Shown in pieces: positions 17,083 through 25,122 of a DNA stretch of 31,637 nucleotides. Source of the DNA: Candidatus Zipacnadia bacterium (lineage in GTDB: Bacteria; Armatimonadota; Zipacnadia; Zipacnadales; UBA5352); the NCBI GenBank assembly GCA_029820915.1, contig JALGUI010000002.1, forward strand, positions 1 through 31,637, given 5' to 3'. The notes beneath the pieces were generated by a model that had not been told where the DNA came from, ran no database searches, and worked only from the letters and a program-made list of their open reading frames with translations. The position numbers and the translations under genes were made by a program. Numbering within the stretch: position 1 is the first letter of the stretch; the number at the start of each line of letters is the position of its first letter.

Positions 17083-17167
17083 TATCCCGTTGCTCCTCCC
17101 GGCACGCGGCTCCGCACAACAATGCGCCCGGTATTGCGCACGCTATTCGGCCCGTTCATCCGTCCAG

Positions 17168-17191
17168 GCCCGCCGCGTTGGGGCGGCGGGC
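17168..17191. other. GC-rich hairpin just after the large lipoprotein gene
   Basis: GCCCGCCGC (17168-17176) and GCGGCGGGC (17183-17191) form a perfect 9-bp stem with a 6-base loop, starting 7 bases past the lipoprotein stop. No T-run follows on the minus strand. It could protect the 3' end, attenuate the downstream genes or act as a Rho-assisted stop. Confidence 0.5.
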
Positions 17192-17198
17192 GGAGCGT

Positions 17199-20100
17199 TC
17201 ACCGGCCCAGCCTCATGGTACCGACGGCCTGTGCCTGCTGGCCGCTCGTCGCCCGGGCCTTCACCACGACCAGGTACATCCCTGCCGGCGCGCGAGTGCC
17301 TTGGGCCGTCATCCCGTCCCACGTCACGCGCTGGGCCCCCGCGGTCTGGACCGCGCCGCTCATCACCGTGTCCACGACGCGGCCAGCGATGTTCAGCACC
17401 GCCACATCCACCTCGGCGTCCACCGACAGCGTGTAGCTGATCTCCGCACCGACGCCCGCCTGACGTGCAGCCGGGGCCGAGACGGCCAGACACGCGTCGG
17501 CGTCCAGCAGCCGTACCTCAAGCTCGCGACCGCTCTCCCGGGCCGTGAACTCATAGCCCTGGGAGGTGCGCATGTAGACTTGGTTCCCCGTCGCGGGGTC
17601 GAGGAGCACCGGCCGCACGTCCGCCGGCACCGACGACACATCGGGCCAGGCCACCCGCACCCGCTCGCCGGCCGGGCCCAGCACCCGCAGCGTCCACGTG
17701 GTGCCCGCCTCCGCCGGCCGCAGGTCCACCGCGAACCCGCCATCATCGCCCGCCGCCGCATACACGCACGTCTCCATGCCGGGCGGCGGGGGCTTGAGCA
17801 TGTCCATGCCTGCGTCGAAGCCGTCGGTCGCCGTCGGCGCACAGCCGATCCACGTCGCCGCGTCGGCGGCGCCGCCGCTGCTTACCACCAGCGGCAGCAG
17901 CCAGCCGCCCTCGGGCGTGGCGACCGCCGAGCGCGTCGCCTCGGCGCCCACCGCCAGCGTATCCGTGCGGCGGTCGCCGATGATCGTGATGTCCTCGCCG
18001 ATGTTAAGCCAGTACCCCACAAAGGGCTCGGCGACGGCCGATGTCGTGTAGGCGCCAAGCACGTAGGCGAACAGCGGACTGCGCACCAGACCTGTGGACA
18101 TCGCCTGCTGCATGCTGCGTACGACGCCGTTGCGGTCGCGCACCTGCAGCGAGTAGAAGTCGAGCGCCTCCGTGAAGAAGTCGCCCATGATGTTCCATCC
18201 GCCGGTCCCCGCCTGCAGCGCGACCTCATGCACGTCTTCGGCCTCGATGCCCTCCTGCGACAGCTCCCTGATCTCACTCAGCCTCAGCCAGTACCCGGTC
18301 CCCAGCCGGAACCTGTCGGCCGGCGTGGACGGATACAGGTGATACCGGCTGTTGTTCGGCTCCCACGCGGCCATCTTCAGGGTCGCCGCATCGGCGCCCA
18401 GCAGCTCAGCGGGATCGATGCTCGGGTAGTCGTACGGCAGCGAAATGAGCTGCAGACCGGTTGGGAACGTGCGGATACTGCTGATCGCGAAGTTGATTCC
18501 CGCGGTCTCCTGCCCGGTGACCACGTTGACGATCCGTTCGGCCGGTGACACCGTGAAGCCCACCGGATCCGGCCGCACCGTGATCTGACCGGTCGGCACA
18601 TTGGTAAGCCGGTAGTTGTAGAGCTGTCCGGTGCCCGGGTCGGTCGCGGTCTGGCTCGTGACCGTTGTCGCGATGATGCTCTGACCCACGACCAACTCCA
18701 CCGTCACGCCGCCCACGGCCTCGCCGCTCAACGCTCGCGAGATCATCCCCGAGATGCTCCCCGGCGGCTCGCCCTGCAGCGTCAGCATGACGTCCTCGGT
18801 CGCCGCGGCCATCACGCTCACGGCCTCGGGGTCGGAGCGCTGGAAGCCTGGTGCAACGGCCTCGACCGAGTAGTCGCCAGGCTGCACCGGGATCGCGGCC
18901 TCACCGTTCTGGTCGGTCGTCCCGTCGGTCACGAGCGTACTGTCCGTCAGCACCTCGACCAGAGCGTTCCCGAGCGGGTTGCCGTCCGTGTCGGTAACGG
19001 TCGCCATGATCGTCCCGGGCGCCGCGTCCAGGGCTATGTCAACCGTGGCCGTGTTGCCACTGGTGATCGTGGTCATGACCTCTTCGGTGCCGTAGCCGAT
19101 CGAGGTTCCGTCGGCCACCACGATGACCTCGCCCGGCGGGATGTCGCCGATGATGTAGGTGCCGTCCGCCGCCGTGGTGGTGCACGCGATGAGCTGGCCG
19201 CGCTCGTAGATGTCCTCGCCGTTCTGCGCCGCCTGACTCTGACCGTTGCCGTCCTCGGGCTCCTCGGGCTCGGGCAGCACGGCCTCATAGGCGCACACCT
19301 GCACGGTCGCCAGCGGCTCCCCCGTGGCCAGCGACGTGACCGTCCCGCGGATCGCGCCCGGCTCGGCGCGCGTGATGGCGAAGTCCACGACCGGGTAGGT
19401 CAGACCGCCGTGCGTCGGGTTGGCCTCTGAGTGGTCGATCTCGAAGCCCGGGCGGTAGGCGCTCAACGAGTAGCTGCCCGGCGGCACGCCGCCCATCACG
19501 TAGCGCCCGTCCTCCTCGCACTCCACCGCTGCTACCATCGTGCTTCCCCGGAACAGGCGCACGATGGGTGTCGGGTCATTGATCGGCTGGTTTCCGTCGC
19601 TGATCGACAGCACAAATCCCTGGAAGCCGCCCGTGCGCAGCCAGCACAGCGTGTTGTGCATGAACTTGGCGCGGTAGTTCAGACAGTGACAGGGCGAGTC
19701 TCCCCACACCTTGTGGGTCTGCTCGAAGCCCCACGCATAGTACGCCATGCGATAGCCGCCGCCCGGGGCCTCGTAGCGCACCCCCGCCACCTCACCGCTG
19801 TCGTAGTTGTGCGTGACGATGCCGCCGACGGGCGCGATCACATCCGGCCACACGGTGACGTGGGAGCAGTCCTGCGCGTAGATGATGTTGTTCGTGACCC
19901 ACCAGCCGAGTGCAAAGTCATCGTCGGGGATCTCGACATCCTTGGGCGGCCAGAACCCGAACGGGTGCGTGACGACCGGGTCGCCATCCACGCCGTTGGC
20001 GAAGTCCGGCACAATGGCCCCGCCGGGGGCCGGATTGGCGTCGTCCCGCACATAGGCGGCGTGCAGGTAGTTGGTGTAGAAGTTGTTCGGCGACGTGCCG

Positions 20101-22229
20101 TCGAGCGTGAGGGCGAAGCCGATGTCCTGCCCCGAGATCATGAGACGCCCGCCGCGGTCCAGGAAGGTGGACAGCGTCGCCTGCGTTGTCGCGTCCACCA
20201 GGCTGCCCGGGCATGCCCACACGTCACCGCTGTGCGGCGCCGCCCACACGATGCAACGGTCCGCCACCAGGACCTCCCGCGTGTCGGTCAGGTCCGGCAC
20301 GGTAAGCTGCACCTCACGCGTGGGCAGGTAGTAGACCAGGTCCGTCATGGTGAGCGCGCCCCGGCAGATGATCCGCCACATATCGTACGGCTCGCCGGTG
20401 CCCTTGGGCGCATCCCGGATGGTATTCCGCGCGCCGCCGCCGCCCGGGTTGGTGGTGTAGTAGCTCTCCACGGGATAGGCCGTGGGCCAGTCGTTGTTCG
20501 CTCCGCTCGCCGCGAAAATGAAGCCTTGGCCCTCGCAGTAGTCATCAACCAGCAGCGTGTTCGTCTTCGGCTCGAACACCAGGGTCGTGAACCCGTACAC
20601 GTCGTCGTACTCGAACGAGTTCCCGCCGTTGTCCTGCACGTGCATGTCGATGATGTAATCGGTCGGCGACATCCGCGTCGTCCACACGCCGCTGAAGATG
20701 CCGTCCCCGGCCACGTCGTCCCCGTGCGCCGGGTCCCCGTCATCGAACAGCTCCGTCTGCCCCACCGTGTCGCAGTCCAACTCACGTGCCACGATACGGG
20801 TTTCGCATGTCTGCATCTTCTCGTAGTCTTCGCCGTCACCGTAGTACGCGAAGATCTTGTGGTCGATGTTCTGGCTGTCGTCCTCGGCCGAGTCGGGGTC
20901 CTTGAACTCAGCCACCACCTGCGCCACGCCGGTGTCCCGGTCGAACACCTCGACATGAATGGTGACGTCGCTGCCGGGCGCTACCCAGCGCCGCGGCGCA
21001 TCCACCCACGGCAGGCCCACCAACGCCGGCGGCACCGGGTCGCCGGCCTCGAGCCGCCAGATGTCGGGCTCGACGCCGGCGCCGTCATTGCGCCACGAGG
21101 TGAAGAAGATGCGTACCGGCTCACGCGGGTTCAAGCCGGGGTTGAAGGTGGGATAGCGGTCGTCCTGGGTGTCCAGCGTGTCGAGGTTGCTGCGGAGCAG
21201 CGCATCGAAGGTGTCCTCGCCCGCCGGCGACACCGTGTAGATGTTGTAGTCGGGCGCGGGATCCATGGCGTCAATGAGCCGGTCGGAGGCGAAGGCGATG
21301 AGCTGACCGTTGTGGCGCCAGGCCGGATCCGTGTCATTCGCCGCCGGGTTCCCCCCGCCGGTGGTCACCTGCTGCTCGTTGCCGCCGTCGGAGCCGATGC
21401 GCCAGATCCGGCTGCCACCTCCGACGCCGGAGCGCGTGAACAGAATGGGGGCCGCGCCGACGCCGGCCGTTGGCGCCCACTCCGGCTGCGTCTCATCGGG
21501 GGGCGTCTGGATGATCGCCCGCGGCAGCAGCGAGCCGTCGGAGGGGATGATGAACAGGTCGCGGTTGCCGCCATTGTCGCCGCTGTAGACGATCCAACTG
21601 CTGTCCGGCGACCACGTCGGCTCATACTTGTTGCCCGCGGTGGAGGTGAGCTGTTGGATGGTGCCGGTGAGCACCTCGACCGTGTAGATCTGCGAGACGC
21701 CGCCGGCGTTGGACGAGAACGCGATCAGTCGGCCGCCCGGGCTGTACGCGGGATGCAACTCGTCGCCCGCCATGTCGGTGAGCTGTGTCGCGAACGAGCC
21801 GTCCACGCGCAGCAGCCACAGGTTGAAGTCGTCCGCCGTGGCGTCGGGATCAAGCTGCCCGTCGCCGTCCTCATCCACGCCGTTGGTGGAGATGACGATG
21901 CGGTTCAACTCACCATACGTCGCCGAGTTGGCGTAGAACTCCTGGCTGGCCGTGGCGGTGGGAGTCAGTTGGATGTCGGGGATCGGCCCCGAGCCCTGTT
22001 GGGCCCGCATCGCCATCTCGTCGAACAGCCAGTCCGGCCGCGCCATCCCCATGTACCGTCGGCCGCAGGGCAGCAGAAGCCCTGTGGACGAGTACGATGC
22101 CGCAGTCAGCGCGGCCAAGGAGCGGGCCGGCTTCGCCGGGGCACTTGGGGAGGCGACACAACTCGCAAGGATTATCGCGGCGGATAGCACAACGACTAGT
22201 GTCAGAAGGTTGTGCCCCTTCTGCAACAC
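17199..22229 (-). CDS. Giant multidomain lipoprotein: beta-propeller, carboxypeptidase-regulatory-like repeats, shared C-terminal module
   Basis: The GTG at 22229 follows GGGGGAG by 5 bases and gives 1676 residues. It begins with a lipoprotein signal peptide whose lipobox is LASC, with Cys24 as the lipidation site. Residues about 138-366 are a TolB/PD40-type beta-propeller with repeated phrases (YSPGGRLIAFSSNAGG, WSPDSSWIVYSGDNGG, IAFASDRL). Residues about 400-550 are probably Ig-like. Residues 556-760 hold a domain with NTLLVDDYCEGQGF and LMISGQDIGFAL, seen in large secreted bacterial proteins and resembling glutamine-amidotransferase-like folds. Four carboxypeptidase-regulatory-like domains run from about 876 to 1246 (GAIRGTVTSLATGEPLATV, DGTYIIGDIPPGEV, GSISGMISRALSGEAVGGV). 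The last 424 residues are the shared module, ending in the FlgD-like domain (VLNIAGRVVDTV, GTRAPAGMYLVVV). It heads the envelope cluster and is probably surface exposed. No enzymatic motif is evident. Confidence 0.82.
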   Translation of the reverse strand: MLQKGHNLLTLVVVLSAAIILASCVASPSAPAKPARSLAALTAASYSSTGLLLPCGRRYMGMARPDWLFDEMAMRAQQGSGPIPDIQLTPTATASQEFYANSATYGELNRIVISTNGVDEDGDGQLDPDATADDFNLWLLRVDGSFATQLTDMAGDELHPAYSPGGRLIAFSSNAGGVSQIYTVEVLTGTIQQLTSTAGNKYEPTWSPDSSWIVYSGDNGGNRDLFIIPSDGSLLPRAIIQTPPDETQPEWAPTAGVGAAPILFTRSGVGGGSRIWRIGSDGGNEQQVTTGGGNPAANDTDPAWRHNGQLIAFASDRLIDAMDPAPDYNIYTVSPAGEDTFDALLRSNLDTLDTQDDRYPTFNPGLNPREPVRIFFTSWRNDGAGVEPDIWRLEAGDPVPPALVGLPWVDAPRRWVAPGSDVTIHVEVFDRDTGVAQVVAEFKDPDSAEDDSQNIDHKIFAYYGDGEDYEKMQTCETRIVARELDCDTVGQTELFDDGDPAHGDDVAGDGIFSGVWTTRMSPTDYIIDMHVQDNGGNSFEYDDVYGFTTLVFEPKTNTLLVDDYCEGQGFIFAASGANNDWPTAYPVESYYTTNPGGGGARNTIRDAPKGTGEPYDMWRIICRGALTMTDLVYYLPTREVQLTVPDLTDTREVLVADRCIVWAAPHSGDVWACPGSLVDATTQATLSTFLDRGGRLMISGQDIGFALTLDGTSPNNFYTNYLHAAYVRDDANPAPGGAIVPDFANGVDGDPVVTHPFGFWPPKDVEIPDDDFALGWWVTNNIIYAQDCSHVTVWPDVIAPVGGIVTHNYDSGEVAGVRYEAPGGGYRMAYYAWGFEQTHKVWGDSPCHCLNYRAKFMHNTLCWLRTGGFQGFVLSISDGNQPINDPTPIVRLFRGSTMVAAVECEEDGRYVMGGVPPGSYSLSAYRPGFEIDHSEANPTHGGLTYPVVDFAITRAEPGAIRGTVTSLATGEPLATVQVCAYEAVLPEPEEPEDGNGQSQAAQNGEDIYERGQLIACTTTAADGTYIIGDIPPGEVIVVADGTSIGYGTEEVMTTITSGNTATVDIALDAAPGTIMATVTDTDGNPLGNALVEVLTDSTLVTDGTTDQNGEAAIPVQPGDYSVEAVAPGFQRSDPEAVSVMAAATEDVMLTLQGEPPGSISGMISRALSGEAVGGVTVELVVGQSIIATTVTSQTATDPGTGQLYNYRLTNVPTGQITVRPDPVGFTVSPAERIVNVVTGQETAGINFAISSIRTFPTGLQLISLPYDYPSIDPAELLGADAATLKMAAWEPNNSRYHLYPSTPADRFRLGTGYWLRLSEIRELSQEGIEAEDVHEVALQAGTGGWNIMGDFFTEALDFYSLQVRDRNGVVRSMQQAMSTGLVRSPLFAYVLGAYTTSAVAEPFVGYWLNIGEDITIIGDRRTDTLAVGAEATRSAVATPEGGWLLPLVVSSGGAADAATWIGCAPTATDGFDAGMDMLKPPPPGMETCVYAAAGDDGGFAVDLRPAEAGTTWTLRVLGPAGERVRVAWPDVSSVPADVRPVLLDPATGNQVYMRTSQGYEFTARESGRELEVRLLDADACLAVSAPAARQAGVGAEISYTLSVDAEVDVAVLNIAGRVVDTVMSGAVQTAGAQRVTWDGMTAQGTRAPAGMYLVVVKARATSGQQAQAVGTMRLGR

Positions 22230-22234
22230 AATCA

Positions 22235-22241
22235 CTCCCCC
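22235..22241 (-). promoter_or_regulatory. Ribosome-binding site deciding the lipoprotein start
   Basis: GGGGGAG on the minus strand lies 5 bases before GTG 22229. That start places the lipobox cysteine at residue 24, a normal distance, whereas an upstream in-frame start would give an abnormally long N-region. Confidence 0.7.
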
Positions 22242-22479
22242 GGGCCTGCGGCTTCGACCCGTTCGCTCGCTGCGGTCCGTGCTTCGCGTGCCCTGCGTAT
22301 CCTCGTTCAAATCCGGGCCTCACCCGTTCCGGGTCGGACCCCGAACGGCGCCCCCGCCCGATCAATCCCACCTCAACACCCGAGGACGACTCTACCCGCC
22401 TTGAGGCCCTTCGCAGCGCGCAACCGACTGTCCGCGCGCGGTCCGCTCTGGTCCGACAATAGCCCTACTTCGGCAGCGG

Positions 22480-22509
22480 ATTATAGCACACACTTGCACA
22501 GCAACGCAA
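22480..22509 (-). promoter_or_regulatory. Extended -10 promoter for the envelope gene cluster
   Basis: On the minus strand the -10 is a perfect TATAAT (22480-22485) preceded by TGC, an extended -10 motif. TTGCGT (22504-22509) serves as a partial -35 at 18 bases. It stands out against the GC-rich surroundings and points toward the lipoprotein gene. Transcription would start near 22473. Confidence 0.68.
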
Positions 22510-22578
22510 GCTATGCCCGGTTAACCAACCGTGACGCCCTCCGCCGCCCCGGACTTGATGCGCCCCAACCTGTGCCGA

Positions 22579-23187
22579 CTACCTGCCCGCTTTGACAAGT
22601 TGCCCCCACAACCGTTGCGCCGCCTGCCGCGTCGCCTGCTCATCGCCCTCGGCTCGAATCTCGCGATCCGCCCGGAAGTCCCCCAGCCCCAGCTCGTCCT
22701 GCAGCGCCACCAGCCCCTCCGCGTATTGCCTGCCGACGCCATCCCGTGCCATCAGCCGCGCGACGCACTGCTCCCGCGGCGCCGTGACCATCACCGTTGC
22801 ATCCACCAGACCCAGCGCGCCCATCTGCACCAGGTTCGCCGCCTCGATTGCGATGGCGGGTGGACGCTCGGCGCGCTCCCGCTCGGCCGCGATGCGCTCC
22901 GCCATCCGCGCCACCATCGCCGGATGGACCATCCGCTCGAGCCTGTCAAGCGCGGACCGGTCGCGAAACACCACCCTACCCAGCGCCCGGCGGTCCAGAC
23001 TCCCATCGGGCCGCAGATACTGCTCGCCGAACTCGTCGATCACTGCAGCCAGCAACTCGGTGCCGGGGGCCAGCACCTCTCGTGACACGTCGTCGGCGCG
23101 TATCGCGACGGCACCCAAGCGCTCCATCTCGGCCAGCACCACCGACTTGCCGGCCGCGATCGGCCCGATCAGCCCTATCACGACCAC
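22579..23187 (-). CDS. coaE: Dephospho-CoA kinase
   Basis: This enzyme catalyses the last step of coenzyme A synthesis, ATP-dependent phosphorylation of the 3'-hydroxyl of dephospho-CoA, in the cytoplasm. The start chosen is GTG 23187, because GGAGG lies 8 bases upstream and the product then begins MVVIGLIGPIAAGKS, with the P-loop at residues 7-14 as in the family; 202 residues is normal length. A TTG at 23214 lacks a good ribosome-binding site. Further family features are DDVSREVLAPGTELLAAV, LDRRALGRVVFRDRSAL and the C-terminal nucleotide-contact region VTAPREQCVARLMARDG. The usual Gly-Gly of the P-loop region is replaced by GPIAAGKS, within the P-loop consensus. It ends the sppA-polA-S1-coaE run. 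Confidence 0.93.
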   Translation of the reverse strand: MVVIGLIGPIAAGKSVVLAEMERLGAVAIRADDVSREVLAPGTELLAAVIDEFGEQYLRPDGSLDRRALGRVVFRDRSALDRLERMVHPAMVARMAERIAAERERAERPPAIAIEAANLVQMGALGLVDATVMVTAPREQCVARLMARDGVGRQYAEGLVALQDELGLGDFRADREIRAEGDEQATRQAAQRLWGQLVKAGR

Positions 23188-23195
23188 GCCGGGCG

Positions 23196-23200
23196 CCTCC
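23196..23200 (-). promoter_or_regulatory. Ribosome-binding site deciding the coaE start
   Basis: GGAGG on the minus strand is 8 bases before GTG 23187. It supports the shorter CoaE that starts directly before its first beta-strand. Confidence 0.65.
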
Positions 23201-23230
23201 GCGCTGCGCTGCAATCAGCCATGACGGCGA

Positions 23231-25057
23231 CTACTGCTCGGCCTCAGCATCCGCTTCGGTCTCACCTGCGTCCTCGTCCGCCTCAGCAGGCTCGGCGGCG
23301 GCGGCGGCGCCCGCCTCAGCCCCCACGTCAGCGACCCCTTCCTCGTCGGCCTCAGCAGCCTCTTCGTCCACGGCGTCGGCGGCCTGCTCGGCCTCAGCGG
23401 CCCCTTCCTCCTCGGCCTCAGCGGCCCCTTCCCCCTCGGCCTCAGCAGCCACTTCCTCCTCGGCCTCAGCCGCCTCTTCCTCCTCAGCCTCAGCCGCTTC
23501 GTCGTCTACGACCTCGGCCTCAGCCGCCCCTTCCTCCTCGGCCTCAGCGGCCCCTTCCTCCTCGGCCTCAGTGGCCCCTTCCCCCTCGGCCTCAGCGGCC
23601 CCTTCGTCCGCGGCGTCAGGCGTCTCGGCGGCGTCCACTTCCACGCTGTCGGCCGGCTCCCCTGCCTCGGTCGCGAGTTTCTCGACCGCGGGCGCGGCCT
23701 CGTCGCCGTCCAGCTCCGCGGCCACGGCGCCCAGCACGTCCGCGAACCGGTCGCCCAGCGTTGTCTTCGGCTCCTCCTGGTCGGCCATGTACCTCTGGTA
23801 CTCCTGCCGTTCCTTCTCCGCCATGGCCGCCACAAGCGACAGTGTCATGCGCCGCGCCTGCGGTCGGAGCTTGAGCACCTGAAGCTGCAGCTCCTGCCCC
23901 TCCTCGATCACGTCGGACGGGGTCTCGACTCGCCTGTCCGACAGCTCGCCGACGGGGAGGAAGCCCTCGACCTCGAACTCCGTCAGCTCCACGAACGCGC
24001 CCGTGCGCACGATGCGGTTCACTCGGCCCGTGACCGTGGAGCCCGGTCGCAGTGCCTTGCCGACCTCATTCCACGGGTCGGGCAGAATCTGGCGGCGGCC
24101 CAGCGAGATCCGGTCGCGTTCCTGGTCGATCTCGAGCACCACCACGCGCAGCGTGTCGCCCACGCCGCACACATCTGAAGGGTGCGCCACGCGACCCCAC
24201 GACATCTCCGAGACATGCAGCAGGCCGTCCACGCCGCCGAGGTCGATGAAGGCGCCGTAGTCGGTGATGTTGCGTACCTTGCCCTCGCAGACCAGGCCCT
24301 CGTGCAGCTTGGCCATCGTGTCCTCGCGCCGGTGCTTGCGCTCCTCCTCGACCACCAGGCGGTGCGACAGAACCACCTTCTTCCGCTCCCGGTCCGCCTC
24401 CAGCACCTTCAGGCGCAACGAGCGTCCCACGAAGCGGTCGAGATTGCGGACGTCGCGCGTCGCCACGTGTGAGGCGGGCACGAAGCCGGACACGCCCAGG
24501 TCAACACGCAGGCCACCCTTGACCCGATCCGTCACCATCGCGTCCAGGATCTCCCCGCTGTCCAGCGCGCTCATGACTCGGTTCCACACGCGCTCGTAGT
24601 CCGCGCGCTTCTTGGAGAGGATCGTCATCTCCTCGTCGTCCTGCAGCTTGACGACGGCGACCTCGATATCGTCGTCGCACTCGGGCATGTCGGCGCGGTC
24701 GAGGAACTCGTACATAGGTACAATGCCCTCGGCCTTCCCGCCCACGTCCACCAGCACGCCGTCCTCGTTGACCGCCACGACAACGCCCTTGACGATGTCA
24801 CCGGGCTTCAGGCTCACCGGCCCCGCGTCATCAAGGTCAACGTCGTCCATGCTCGTGGGCTCGTCTCGCCCGGTCGCGTCGTGCTCCTCGGCAGCCTGCG
24901 GCGTCTCGTCGGTCCGGGGCGCCTCCGCCTGCTGCTCTTCGTCGCCGGATTGCTCTTCCTTCCGCACGGCCTCCGCCTCACCACGGTCCTCGAAATCCCA
25001 GGCAGACATCTCCAGGTCCTCCCTCGTCCACGGGCGGGCGCCCTTACGGCGTCGCAT
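23231..25057 (-). CDS. rpsA: S1 RNA-binding-domain protein (ribosomal protein S1-like) with Glu/Ala repeat tail
   Basis: In the ribosome S1 helps mRNA bind the 30S subunit; this protein has four S1 domains rather than the six of Escherichia coli. They are PGDIVKGVVVAVNEDGVLVD (from about residue 83), then one with GGLRVDLGVSGFVPASHV, a near-consensus third (GKVRNITDYGAFIDLGGVDG, LLHVSEMSWGRV) and a fourth (GRVNRIVRTGAFVELTEF). An acidic linker of about 75 residues precedes them. After residue 430 the protein becomes a low-complexity tail with an eight-residue Glu/Ala/Gly period to the C-terminus. The ATG at 25057 has GAGG 8 bases upstream. An in-frame ATG at 25009 has GGAGG at 8 bases and may be the true start. 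Such four-domain S1 proteins are usually annotated as ribosomal S1, though a general RNA-binding role is possible. Confidence 0.85.
   Translation of the reverse strand: MRRRKGARPWTREDLEMSAWDFEDRGEAEAVRKEEQSGDEEQQAEAPRTDETPQAAEEHDATGRDEPTSMDDVDLDDAGPVSLKPGDIVKGVVVAVNEDGVLVDVGGKAEGIVPMYEFLDRADMPECDDDIEVAVVKLQDDEEMTILSKKRADYERVWNRVMSALDSGEILDAMVTDRVKGGLRVDLGVSGFVPASHVATRDVRNLDRFVGRSLRLKVLEADRERKKVVLSHRLVVEEERKHRREDTMAKLHEGLVCEGKVRNITDYGAFIDLGGVDGLLHVSEMSWGRVAHPSDVCGVGDTLRVVVLEIDQERDRISLGRRQILPDPWNEVGKALRPGSTVTGRVNRIVRTGAFVELTEFEVEGFLPVGELSDRRVETPSDVIEEGQELQLQVLKLRPQARRMTLSLVAAMAEKERQEYQRYMADQEEPKTTLGDRFADVLGAVAAELDGDEAAPAVEKLATEAGEPADSVEVDAAETPDAADEGAAEAEGEGATEAEEEGAAEAEEEGAAEAEVVDDEAAEAEEEEAAEAEEEVAAEAEGEGAAEAEEEGAAEAEQAADAVDEEAAEADEEGVADVGAEAGAAAAAEPAEADEDAGETEADAEAEQ
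23340..23610 (-). repeat. Degenerate 24-bp tandem repeat encoding an acidic octapeptide tail
   Basis: About nine imperfect units of eight codons encode variants of EEEGAAEA, interrupted by short irregular segments (VVDDEAAEA, QAADAVDEEAAEA). On the plus strand the unit reads roughly CCTCGGCCTCAGCGGCCCCTTCCT. It lies wholly within the S1-protein gene and keeps its frame. Confidence 0.8.
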
Positions 25058-25122
25058 CCCGCGGACCTCAACACCACATCGTCCGTCAGTGGTCTCGGTT
25101 GCTCGAATGTACCTGTGACGAC

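Larger units (their letters stand above)
22230..22578. other. Gene-free intergenic region with a long leader for the envelope cluster
   Basis: This stretch separates coaE from the giant lipoprotein gene. It holds an extended -10 promoter (22480-22509) and, downstream of it, about 240 bases of predicted untranslated leader. I see no convincing reading frame, tRNA or known riboswitch core in the leader. An 8-bp palindrome GGTTAACC (22519-22526) lies just upstream of the -35. Confidence 0.6.

Noticed and set aside
7556..22229. Type IX secretion (Por) cargo
   Set aside because: The FlgD-like domain precedes Por sorting signals in some bacteria, but no separate C-terminal sorting domain follows it here and no Por/Gld machinery gene is present in the window.
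22230..22473. Cyclic-di-GMP (GEMM) riboswitch in the leader, suggested by ACGCAGG...CGCGAAGC
   Set aside because: Only a superficial resemblance. The conserved GGCAAACC core and paired helices are not recognisable.
22519..22526. GGTTAACC palindrome as an operator
   Set aside because: Only 8 bases with no second copy nearby. It is mentioned as a landmark but not supported as a binding site.
23340..23610. CRISPR or intergenic minisatellite
   Set aside because: The repeats are in frame, degenerate, without spacers, and encode the acidic tail of the S1 protein.
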